This document shows positions 17,559-25,514 of a stretch of DNA of 64,000 bases, in pieces. The translations under genes were made by a program, and so were the position numbers. The stretch lies in contig UQTJ01000004.1 of NCBI GenBank assembly GCA_900544075.1, positions 1 through 64,000 on the forward strand. Direction: 5' to 3'. Every line of letters begins with the position of its first letter. The stretch's first letter is position 1. Source of the stretch: an uncultured Bacteroides sp. GTDB lineage: Bacteria; Bacteroidota; Bacteroidia; Bacteroidales; Bacteroidaceae. The notes under the pieces were generated by a model that was not told the origin of the DNA, ran no database searches, and saw nothing but the letters and a program-made list of their open reading frames with translations.

Positions 17559-17566
17559 CAAAGGTA
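17559..17566 (-). promoter_or_regulatory. promoter of the M28-sufE pair
   Basis: On the minus strand TACCTTTG fits TAnnTTTG, 23 bp before the start codon, with TTTTG (complement of 17586-17590) about 19 bp further upstream as the -33 box. This is one of the cleanest promoters in the window. Confidence 0.65.
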
Positions 17567-17619
17567 AACAGTTTTGTCTTTTTGGCAAAATTATCGTTGT
17601 TGAAGTTGATAAAAGTTTA

Positions 17620-17810
17620 AGCTGCTGAACGGCTGCCGAACACTCAGTGAACATCTGCTAAACGAGTTTTAAATACCATTTAAATAGTATTTAAAAACCT
17701 TTTAAACATCATTTAGATGCAGCCTTATACCGGACGAACGGACTTCGAAGCTCGTTCGAAGTCCGTTCGAATATCGTTCACTTGGCGTTCACCGCCCGTT
17801 CACTAAGTTA
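17620..17810. repeat. compound short-repeat and hairpin array (gaac / tttaaa / cgttcac units)
   Basis: Three kinds of short degenerate unit follow one another: gaac-containing units at 17625-17665; an AT block whose perfect arms ttttaaatac (17667-17676) and gtatttaaaa (17687-17696) form a hairpin; then a perfect 14-bp inverted repeat gaacggacttcgaa / ttcgaagtccgttc (17736-17749, 17755-17768), running into tandem cgttcac units (tcgttcactt, ggcgttcacc, gcccgttcac). It lies between the 3' end of the MFS gene and the promoter of the M28 gene. The hairpins could end MFS transcription, though no T tract is present. A related array occurs at 36296-36353. Confidence 0.7.
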
Positions 17811-19175
17811 TTATTCCGCTTCTTTCTCTTTGATTATTCCCACACATAATGCACCTGCGATGAGTAGTACTCCGGCCAGTACAAGCATGTTTACTTCCGG
17901 TGGTACGCTTCCCGGAGTAGTGAATATTTTGAGAATCCATCCTCCTGCCACTGCTGCTATTATCTGTGGAACGCATATCGTACAGTTGAAAAGTCCGAGA
18001 TAAGTACCCATATGTCCTCCGGTCAATGCATTAGTCAGAATTGTGAAAGGTAATGCAAGCATTGCAGCCCAGGCGCAACCGATAAGAAGGAATGAAACGA
18101 ACAGTCCGTACTGGTCGTGTATGAACATTGTGGAAATAAAGCCCACGCCTCCCAATATCAGACTTAATGCATAGGCGAATTTGCGGCTCTTGAACAGAGG
18201 TAATACCATAGCCCAAAGCACCGAGCCTACAGCCTGTACGGCAAACAGTATGCCTACCCAGTCGCCGGCATTCTGATATTGGACAGACTGTGTGTCAAGT
18301 ACCATATGTGAGATACCATCCTTGATTACTTCTACAGAAGGTGTGTTGAAAACACCTGCAGCTACAGTTCCGTTTGTGTATGTCCACATGAACATGAATG
18401 CAGCCCAGCAGAAAAACTGTACCAGTCCTACAGTCCAGAATGCCTTTGGAGCTTTGGCTAAAAGAACGAGAATATTGGCTTTTTCTTCTTTCGCTTCCTT
18501 TGTTATTCCGTGGTATTCGGCATACAGCTCTGGTGGGTATTCCTTTACTTTCACAGTAGTATATATCACACATATGATAAGTATTGCCGCTCCTATATAG
18601 AAAGAATATATCACAGAATCCGGAATAACGCCTTTAGGTGCAATATTGCTTATTCCAATTGCTGCAAAGATGAACGGGAAAAGATATCCGGCCAGGCTGC
18701 CTGCATTGCATAGGAAGCTCTGTATAGAGTATGCCAGACCTTTTTGTTTTTCGTTTACCATATCGCCAACCATCATTTTGAATGGCTGCATTGCTATGTT
18801 TATGGAAGTGTCAAGAAACATAAGAGAGAACAGACCGAATATCATAGCGACTGATACAGACATTCCGAAACTGCCGGCATTAGGCAACAGACACATTACG
18901 AGTACCGCAATGAGTGCTCCTACAAACAGATAAGGGATACGTCGTCCGAAACGGCACCATGTCTTGTCGCTCAATGCTCCTATAATAGGTTGTACTATAA
19001 TTCCTGCCAGGGGAGGTAGTATCCAGAAGTAGCTCAGACTGTGAGGATCAGCTCCGAGGGTGGAGAATATTCTGCTGATATTTGCGCTTTGCAATGCGTA
19101 GGCTATCTGCACGCCGAAAAATCCGAAGCTAATGTTCCATAGCTTCCAGAAACTTAAATCAGGTATTTTTTTCAT
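17811..19175 (-). CDS. MFS/GPH-type sugar transporter, probable maltose/maltodextrin carrier
   Basis: 454 residues, 12 predicted membrane segments. The N-terminus (KIPDLSFWKLWNISFGFFGV) and the loop after segment 2 (GALSDKTWCRFGRRIPYLFVGA) are typical of the sucrose/maltose carrier-like (SLC45/GPH) MFS branch; LDTSINIAMQPFKMMVGDMV follows. In Bacteroides a carrier of this type near the sus genes takes periplasmic maltose or glucose into the cytoplasm, and its position next to susR supports that. Substrate is inferred. It is downstream of susR on the same strand with a gap of 97 bp. Confidence 0.82.
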   Translation of the reverse strand: MKKIPDLSFWKLWNISFGFFGVQIAYALQSANISRIFSTLGADPHSLSYFWILPPLAGIIVQPIIGALSDKTWCRFGRRIPYLFVGALIAVLVMCLLPNAGSFGMSVSVAMIFGLFSLMFLDTSINIAMQPFKMMVGDMVNEKQKGLAYSIQSFLCNAGSLAGYLFPFIFAAIGISNIAPKGVIPDSVIYSFYIGAAILIICVIYTTVKVKEYPPELYAEYHGITKEAKEEKANILVLLAKAPKAFWTVGLVQFFCWAAFMFMWTYTNGTVAAGVFNTPSVEVIKDGISHMVLDTQSVQYQNAGDWVGILFAVQAVGSVLWAMVLPLFKSRKFAYALSLILGGVGFISTMFIHDQYGLFVSFLLIGCAWAAMLALPFTILTNALTGGHMGTYLGLFNCTICVPQIIAAVAGGWILKIFTTPGSVPPEVNMLVLAGVLLIAGALCVGIIKEKEAE

Positions 19176-19272
19176 GGTGAATGTATTTTAAGTTCTTGAG
19201 TTTTTAAGTTTAACTTCGTTGACCTTTGGTTGTGAGTTTTTTAGTTTTAAGTTCTTGGGTTCTTAAGCTTCT

Positions 19273-20871
19273 CTACAGATTCATTACGTCCTGTTCAAAA
19301 TTGTCTTTGTTTCCTTTCGCTTTGTTCCTTATCTTGCTTCTGTAATTATATACGGTAGCCAGAGAATAGCCAAGGAAGTGTGCAATACGGTTTGCGTCTG
19401 TAACTCCTAATCTTATAAGAGCAAAAATTCTCAGTTCAGTGTTCAGATGTTCATCCTTTTTGGGATATATTTTAGCATCATCTGTAAGCAGATTGTTGAA
19501 ATCTTCCACAAAGTTCGGAAACAAATCAAGGAAAGACCTGTCGAATTCATCGTAGAACATCTTTCTTTCATCGCGCAGAAACTCTTCAGACCTTATAGCC
19601 TTGAAAAGTTGGTCTATTTTCGATGCCATTGCCAGTTTTTCCAATGAGCGTCTGTATTGTTCCAACTTTTCAAGATATATGACGCATCTGTCCAGATATT
19701 TTGCAATATACACTTCTTTGATTTTACCCGTTTGTGCCAGGCTTCTGTTTGCTTCTACTAATTTTTTGTTGGCATGATATAAGTTTCTCCTCATGACCGA
19801 AAGTTTTTTCATCCAGTAGTAGAGGTAGAAAGTAGCTATTATCAGCAGGAAAGCAAGGATACTTATTCCAATCAATAATCGTCTTATATCTTTTTTCTTT
19901 TCAGCTTCTTTCTTCTTATAAGCTTTGTCTATGATAGGATATATTTGTGTTACCTCAAGGAAGCGTAGTCTTGCATTAGAGGCTACTGCATCCTCCATAG
20001 AGCATGTAAGATATCTGTATGCCCTGTCAAGATCCCCTTGCTGGTATATCAGGTATGCGAGTTTCTGCAATGATGCATATTCGCGTTCAGCCATTTTTAT
20101 ATCCATGATGGCTGTTATGGCTAAATACTTTATCTGGTTCGTTGTATCGCCAAGTGCTTCATATGCTTCTGAAAGCGTATAATTGGCGTAAACATTACGT
20201 TTCATATCCTTTGACGACTGCATACATGAAAGCAGAAGATTTATAGCCCTGCTGAATTCACCGTTTATGATTAATTCTTCAGCATTGTTTATCTGTGAAT
20301 CCATATCCGGGAGCTTCATCATGGAAATGGAATCACGATATGTTTCTGTTATTTTCTTATAATATTTACTTGCCTTTATATCTGCGGTATAATCGGCCAA
20401 CCAGCCGTAACACGCTCTTCTTGTTCTGTAGTAATATCCTATTAGTCCGGGATTGGTTATTTTGCCAAGGTTGACTTTATCCAACTCTATTTCAGCTTCA
20501 TTATACATACCCATCACTCCAAAAACTTCGGCCCGGTTGATGAGAATTTCATCTTCCAGTTCCGGCTTGTTCATCTGTGGAAGATAGCTATGTTTCATAT
20601 TTATATAGTATAATGAAGAATCTGCCTGATAGTGCAGATATTCATAGAACAAAGCTCCACAAAGATCGTATTTCTCTTTTACATCGCCCGATTTCCTTAA
20701 ACTGTCTTTTAAATGTGATATTTTGTCCTCACGCAGTTTATGGTAATACTTCTTGTTTGAAATAACTTCGTCGAGTTCTTTCAGTAAATTCTCGTTGCCG
20801 CTTTTTGCGACAATCATAGTCGGTAAAAAGAAAATATAAATAAGTGATATAAAAAAGTTTTTCATCGTCAT
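19273..20871 (-). CDS. susR: SusR-type membrane-spanning maltose sensor/regulator (DUF6377)
   Basis: 532 residues. An N-terminal signal/anchor (FFISLIYIFFLPTMIVA) is followed by about 300 residues of helical, TPR-like periplasmic sequence, one membrane segment at about 337-357 (LLIGISILAFLLIIATFYLY), a cytoplasmic coiled coil, and a C-terminal helix-turn-helix: LRIFALIRLGVTDANRIAHF, then LGYSLATVYNYRSKIRNKAK. This is the layout of Bacteroides SusR, which senses maltose or larger maltooligosaccharides and switches on sus genes. It lies divergent to susA with a 235-bp control region, which supports the assignment. Other DUF6377 paralogues exist in these genomes, so orthology rests on context. 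Confidence 0.88.
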   Translation of the reverse strand: MTMKNFFISLIYIFFLPTMIVAKSGNENLLKELDEVISNKKYYHKLREDKISHLKDSLRKSGDVKEKYDLCGALFYEYLHYQADSSLYYINMKHSYLPQMNKPELEDEILINRAEVFGVMGMYNEAEIELDKVNLGKITNPGLIGYYYRTRRACYGWLADYTADIKASKYYKKITETYRDSISMMKLPDMDSQINNAEELIINGEFSRAINLLLSCMQSSKDMKRNVYANYTLSEAYEALGDTTNQIKYLAITAIMDIKMAEREYASLQKLAYLIYQQGDLDRAYRYLTCSMEDAVASNARLRFLEVTQIYPIIDKAYKKKEAEKKKDIRRLLIGISILAFLLIIATFYLYYWMKKLSVMRRNLYHANKKLVEANRSLAQTGKIKEVYIAKYLDRCVIYLEKLEQYRRSLEKLAMASKIDQLFKAIRSEEFLRDERKMFYDEFDRSFLDLFPNFVEDFNNLLTDDAKIYPKKDEHLNTELRIFALIRLGVTDANRIAHFLGYSLATVYNYRSKIRNKAKGNKDNFEQDVMNL

Positions 20872-20906
20872 TAATTTTAAGCGATTGCAAAAATATATCT
20901 TTAATG

Positions 20907-20914
20907 CAAAGATA
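20907..20914 (-). promoter_or_regulatory. -7 box of susR
   Basis: On the minus strand TATCTTTG matches TAnnTTTG, 36 bp before the susR start. Confidence 0.55.
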
Positions 20915-21069
20915 CAAATTCATATGGGTTAAACAAGAACTTTTAGGCATTGAAAATATTTATATTTTTCATTATATTGTTAATGGATAAAGTGTTTGTT
21001 ATCAATATGTTATTAGTTTTACTGATTTACATTTTTCTTTTATATCGAAAAATCAATTTACATAAATCC

Positions 21070-21088
21070 TAAATTTGTAATATTACAA
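21070..21088 (+). promoter_or_regulatory. susA promoter with overlapping 14-bp palindrome
   Basis: taaatttg (21070-21077) matches TAnnTTTG, 29 bp before the susA start. Overlapping it, ttgtaatattacaa (21075-21088) is a perfect palindrome covering the expected transcription start. This is a candidate operator; SusR as binder is inference. Confidence 0.5.
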
Positions 21089-21106
21089 TATTAATATAAA
21101 AATATC

Positions 21107-22957
21107 ATGAAACAAACACTGTTAATCATTATGGCTGTATTATCATTTTTAGGATTCAAGACTCCGGTACAGGCCTCAATCAAAAAAGTGGCTCCAACAT
21201 TTTGGTGGGCCGGAATGAAAAATACCGAACTTCAGGTTCTGCTTTATGGTGAGGATATCTCATCCTCAGACGTTAGCCTGACAAGTTCCGATGTATATCT
21301 GAAAGAAGTGGTCAGACAGGCCAATTCCAATTACCTTATACTTTATCTGGATTTGAAGGAAGCACGTCCTCAGAAATTCGACATAGTTCTTAAGAAAGGA
21401 CGTAAAGTGACGAAAGTCCCGTACGAACTAAAGGAGCGTATCCGTAGGGGTACGGATATAGAAGGTTTTACTTCGTCGGATGTACTATACTTGATAATGC
21501 CGGACAGATTTGCAAACGGTAATCCGGATAATGACGTTATTCCGGGAATGCTTGAAAACAAGGTAGACCGTAATGAGCAGTTCGGACGTCACGGTGGCGA
21601 TTTCAAGGGAATATCAGAACATTTGGACTATATTTCAGACCTTGGGGTAACTGCCATCTGGCTTAATCCTACACAGGAAAACGATATGAAGGACGGTTCC
21701 TATCATGGATATGCCATAACAGACTATTATCAGATAGACAGACGTTTTGGTACAAATGAAGAATTCTGCAATCTTGTTAATGAGGCTCATGGAAAGGGAC
21801 TCAAGGTAGTGATGGATATGATTTTCAATCATTGCGGTAGTGAGAATTATCTTTTTAAGGATAGACCTCAGGATGATTGGTTTAATTTCCGTTCAAATTA
21901 TGTCCAGACATCGTTCAAGACAGCGAGTGTAATGGATATCCATGCATCGGATTATGAGAAAGCTATTGCAACAGACGGATGGTTCACACAAGTGATGCCG
22001 GATTTGAACCAGCGCAACCGTCATGTGGCGCGCTATCTTATTCAGAGCAGTATCTGGTGGATAGAATATGCCGGTATAAACGGAATACGTCAGGATACGC
22101 ATCCTTATGCCGACTATGACTTTATGTCAAGCTGGTGTAAGGAAGTTCTTGAGGAATATCCTCATTTCAATATCGTGGGTGAAACATGGCTTAACAGCAA
22201 TGTACTTGTTTCCTATTGGCAGAAAGACAGTAAATTGGCAGTCCCTAAGAACTCAAATCTGCCTACAGTGATGGATTTCCCTCTCACCGACCTTATGAGC
22301 AAGGCTTTCGATGAAGAAACCACAGAATGGTCAGGCGGACTTTACAGACTGTATGATTATCATACTCAGGACCTGGTATATGCAAATCCGATGAATCTTC
22401 TTGTCTTCCTTGACAATCATGATACTTCACGCTTCTGCAAGAATGAAGAAGATGCAAAGAATATAGTACGTTACAAACAGGCTATTACTTATCTTCTTAC
22501 TACACGTGGCATACCTCAGATATATTATGGAACAGAGATACTTATGGCTGCCGACAAGAGCGAAGGTGACGGTTGTCTTCGTCGTGATTTTCCAGGTGGA
22601 TGGAAAGGTGATAAGGTAAACTGTTTCACTGCCGAAGGCCGTACAGATTTGCAAAATGAGGCATTCGATTATACACGCAAGCTTCTGAACTTCAGAAAAA
22701 ACAATGAAGCCATTTGTAAAGGTACAATGAAACATTTCTCTATTTGCAAGGGAGTATATGTCTATGAAAGGAAATACAATGATAAATCTGTTGTAGTGTT
22801 TATGAACGGTACTGACGAAAAACAGACATTAAGTCTTGTTCCGTATAAGGAAATACTTCCTTCTTCTTCAGTTACAGATTTTATTAGTGGAAAGAATGTT
22901 GTTCTGGATGAAGAAATAACACTTGACGGTCGTGAAACTTTACTCCTGATATTCTAA
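21107..22957 (+). CDS. susA: SusA-type periplasmic neopullulanase/cyclomaltodextrinase (GH13)
   Basis: 616 residues, close to Bacteroides SusA. Signal peptide ending near PVQAS. An N-terminal cyclomaltodextrinase domain (about 25-125, PTFWWAGMKNTELQVLLYG) precedes the GH13 barrel. Catalytic residues read directly: nucleophile Asp330 in NGIRQDTHPY, acid/base Glu359 in NIVGETW, transition-state Asp439 in DNHDTSRF. A short C-terminal beta domain closes the protein. It cuts imported maltooligosaccharides and pullulan in the periplasm. First gene of the plus-strand cluster; its promoter carries a palindrome. It shares domain order with the GH13 part of the protein at 31480. Confidence 0.93.
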   Translation: MKQTLLIIMAVLSFLGFKTPVQASIKKVAPTFWWAGMKNTELQVLLYGEDISSSDVSLTSSDVYLKEVVRQANSNYLILYLDLKEARPQKFDIVLKKGRKVTKVPYELKERIRRGTDIEGFTSSDVLYLIMPDRFANGNPDNDVIPGMLENKVDRNEQFGRHGGDFKGISEHLDYISDLGVTAIWLNPTQENDMKDGSYHGYAITDYYQIDRRFGTNEEFCNLVNEAHGKGLKVVMDMIFNHCGSENYLFKDRPQDDWFNFRSNYVQTSFKTASVMDIHASDYEKAIATDGWFTQVMPDLNQRNRHVARYLIQSSIWWIEYAGINGIRQDTHPYADYDFMSSWCKEVLEEYPHFNIVGETWLNSNVLVSYWQKDSKLAVPKNSNLPTVMDFPLTDLMSKAFDEETTEWSGGLYRLYDYHTQDLVYANPMNLLVFLDNHDTSRFCKNEEDAKNIVRYKQAITYLLTTRGIPQIYYGTEILMAADKSEGDGCLRRDFPGGWKGDKVNCFTAEGRTDLQNEAFDYTRKLLNFRKNNEAICKGTMKHFSICKGVYVYERKYNDKSVVVFMNGTDEKQTLSLVPYKEILPSSSVTDFISGKNVVLDEEITLDGRETLLLIF

Positions 22958-22972
22958 AATCATTTATAAAAA

Positions 22973-23012
22973 CACTGGATATGTGTAAGTGTTAAATATC
23001 ACATATCCAGTG
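22973..23012 (+). terminator. perfect stem-loop between susA and susB
   Basis: cactggatatgtg (22973-22985) and cacatatccagtg (23000-23012) are perfect 13-bp inverted repeats with a 14-nt loop. No T tract follows. With the promoter-like box just downstream it suggests susA and susB can be transcribed separately. Confidence 0.65.
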
Positions 23013-23085
23013 ACTTAGCTGATAGAAAACCTTTAGAAAAGTTTATATTTTATTTCTAATTCGAGAAAAGCACAATTAAGAACCA

Positions 23086-23093
23086 TACATTTG
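23086..23093 (+). promoter_or_regulatory. -7 box of susB
   Basis: tacatttg matches TAnnTTTG, 53 bp before the susB start and just after the stem-loop behind susA. Confidence 0.55.
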
Positions 23094-23146
23094 CACCAGA
23101 GAGTTTTTTTAACCTGATTACTAAACACTAAAATACCTGAAAAGCT

Positions 23147-25327
23147 ATGAACCTTAAAAGTATTTTTTCATTTACATCATTAATCAGTTTTGCCTTGGTG
23201 GTGAATGCTCAGAAACTGACTTCTCCTGATGGCAATTTCATTATGAATTTCAGCCTTAATCAGGAAGGTGCGCCTGTTTATGAACTCACTTATAAAAATA
23301 AGGCTGTAATAAAACCAAGTACGTTGGGACTTGAACTTAAAAAGGAAGATGCCAATAAGAAAACAACTTTCGACTGGAAGGAGCGTACTGACAAAGATCG
23401 GCTGGATGCGAAAACCAACCTTATGACAGGTTTTACCATCAAAGATACAGAAACATCTACTTTCGATGAAACATGGAAACCTGTATGGGGAGAAGAAAGT
23501 GAAATCCGTAACAATTACAATGAACTGGCAGTAACTCTTGAACAGCCAGAAAACGACCGTCATATTATTATCCGTTTCCGCCTGTTCAATGACGGTTTAG
23601 GATTCCGTTATGAATTTCCTCAGCAGAAAAATCTTAACTATTTCGTCATTAAGGAAGAGCACTCACAGTTCGCAATGGCAGGCGACCATACCGCTTTCTG
23701 GATTCCCGGAGATTATGATACACAAGAATACGATTACACAACTTCACGTTTGAGCGAGATCCGTGGAAAAATGAAGGATGCCATCACACCTAATTCATCG
23801 CAATACGTGTTCTCACCAACCGGAGTACAAACAGCTTTGATGATGAAAACTGATGATGGACTTTACATCAATCTCCATGAAGCAGCATTGATAGAATACT
23901 CTTGTATGCATCTTAATCTTGATGATAAGAATATGATTTTCGAGTCATGGCTTACACCGGATACTAAAGGAGACAAGGGATATATGCAGACACCTTGTGT
24001 ATCGCCTTGGAGAACAGTTATAGCCAGCGATGACGCACGAAACATTCTTGCTTCAAGAATGACTCTTAATCTGAACGAGCCATGTAAAATAGAGGATACA
24101 TCATGGATTCATCCTGTGAAATATGTAGGTGTATGGTGGGATATGATTACAGGAAAAGGCTCTTGGGCATATACTGACGAAGTGCCAAGCGTGAAACTCG
24201 GTATCACAGACTATTCAAAAACCAAGCCTAACGGAAAACATTCGGCAAACACTGAAAATGTAAAAAGATATATAGATTTTGCTGCCGACAATGGATTTGA
24301 TGCTGTACTCGTAGAAGGATGGAACGAAGGTTGGGAAGACTGGTTCGGTAAGACAAAGGATTATGTATTTGATTTCGTTACTCCTTATCCTGATTTTGAT
24401 GTACAGGAAATTCACAGATACGCTGCAAGCAAAGGCATAAAAATGATGATGCACCATGAAACTTCAGCCTCTGCAAGAAATTACGAACGTCATATGGATA
24501 AGGCATATCAGTTTATGGTGGATAATGGATACAACTCTGTCAAGAGCGGATACGTTGGCGATATCATACCTCGCGGAGAGCATCATTACGGACAATGGAT
24601 GGTAAATCACTATCTGTATGCAGTGACAAAAGCAGCTGATTACAAGATTATGGTAAATGCTCATGAAGCAGTACGTCCCACCGGAATATGCCGTACATAT
24701 CCTAACCTTATAGGAAATGAATCAGCACGTGGAACAGAATATGAGTCTTTCGGTGGAAACAATGTTAATCACACGACAATTCTTCCGTTTACACGTCTTA
24801 TCGGAGGCCCTATGGACTATACACCGGGTATATTCGAGATGGATTGCAGCAAGATGAATCCTACCAACAACTCACAGGTACGCAGTACACTTGCACGTCA
24901 GTTGGCTCTATATGTCACAATGTACAGTCCTTTGCAGATGGCTGCCGATATCCCTGAAAACTATGAGCGTTTCATGGATGCTTTCCAGTTTATAAAAGAT
25001 GTTGCAATCGATTGGGATGAAAGTAAATATCTTGAAGCGGAACCGGGTGAATATATCACTATTGCACGCCGTGCTAAAGGTACAGACGACTGGTATTTAG
25101 GATGTACAGCAGGATATAACGGACATAAATCAGACCTCAAACTCGATTTCCTGACTCCGGGAAAGAAATATGAAGCCACTATTTATGCGGATGCCAAGGG
25201 GACAGCATGGAACAACAATCCTCAGGCATATACCATTACAAAAAAGAAAGTTACAAACAAATCTAAATTGAAACTTACAGCCGGAGTTGGTGGCGGTTAT
25301 GCTGTATCAATAAAAGAAATTAAGTAA
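23147..25327 (+). CDS. susB: SusB-type alpha-glucosidase (GH97)
   Basis: 726 residues, nearly the length of Bacteroides thetaiotaomicron SusB. Signal peptide ends near VVNAQ. An N-terminal beta-sandwich is followed by the barrel and a small C-terminal domain. The three Glu residues of the inverting GH97 subgroup are present: Glu438 in HHETSA, Glu507 in NAHEAVRPTG and Glu531 in ARGTEYE, each one less than the published SusB numbers as I recall them (439, 508, 532). It releases glucose from the non-reducing end of maltooligosaccharides in the periplasm. Own promoter, downstream of the susA stem-loop. Confidence 0.95.
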   Translation: MNLKSIFSFTSLISFALVVNAQKLTSPDGNFIMNFSLNQEGAPVYELTYKNKAVIKPSTLGLELKKEDANKKTTFDWKERTDKDRLDAKTNLMTGFTIKDTETSTFDETWKPVWGEESEIRNNYNELAVTLEQPENDRHIIIRFRLFNDGLGFRYEFPQQKNLNYFVIKEEHSQFAMAGDHTAFWIPGDYDTQEYDYTTSRLSEIRGKMKDAITPNSSQYVFSPTGVQTALMMKTDDGLYINLHEAALIEYSCMHLNLDDKNMIFESWLTPDTKGDKGYMQTPCVSPWRTVIASDDARNILASRMTLNLNEPCKIEDTSWIHPVKYVGVWWDMITGKGSWAYTDEVPSVKLGITDYSKTKPNGKHSANTENVKRYIDFAADNGFDAVLVEGWNEGWEDWFGKTKDYVFDFVTPYPDFDVQEIHRYAASKGIKMMMHHETSASARNYERHMDKAYQFMVDNGYNSVKSGYVGDIIPRGEHHYGQWMVNHYLYAVTKAADYKIMVNAHEAVRPTGICRTYPNLIGNESARGTEYESFGGNNVNHTTILPFTRLIGGPMDYTPGIFEMDCSKMNPTNNSQVRSTLARQLALYVTMYSPLQMAADIPENYERFMDAFQFIKDVAIDWDESKYLEAEPGEYITIARRAKGTDDWYLGCTAGYNGHKSDLKLDFLTPGKKYEATIYADAKGTAWNNNPQAYTITKKKVTNKSKLKLTAGVGGGYAVSIKEIK

Positions 25328-25514
25328 TGATGTCTGAATATAATGTTTATATTTAAAAAGTTATATAAGCAAAGTTTCGTAAGGAACTCCCAACAGGGTA
25401 GAATTAAGGTATAGTAAAGTAAATTAAGAGAGATGTTTTATTAGGGTAGAAAGTAAGTTTTCAATAGGTATTCTTTAATTTAGGCTATTTATTAACATTT
25501 TAATTAAATAACAA

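Noticed and set aside
17620..17810. Insertion sequence remnant or att site
   Set aside because: No transposase trace, no target duplication and no integrase; the inverted repeats are internal hairpins, not element ends.
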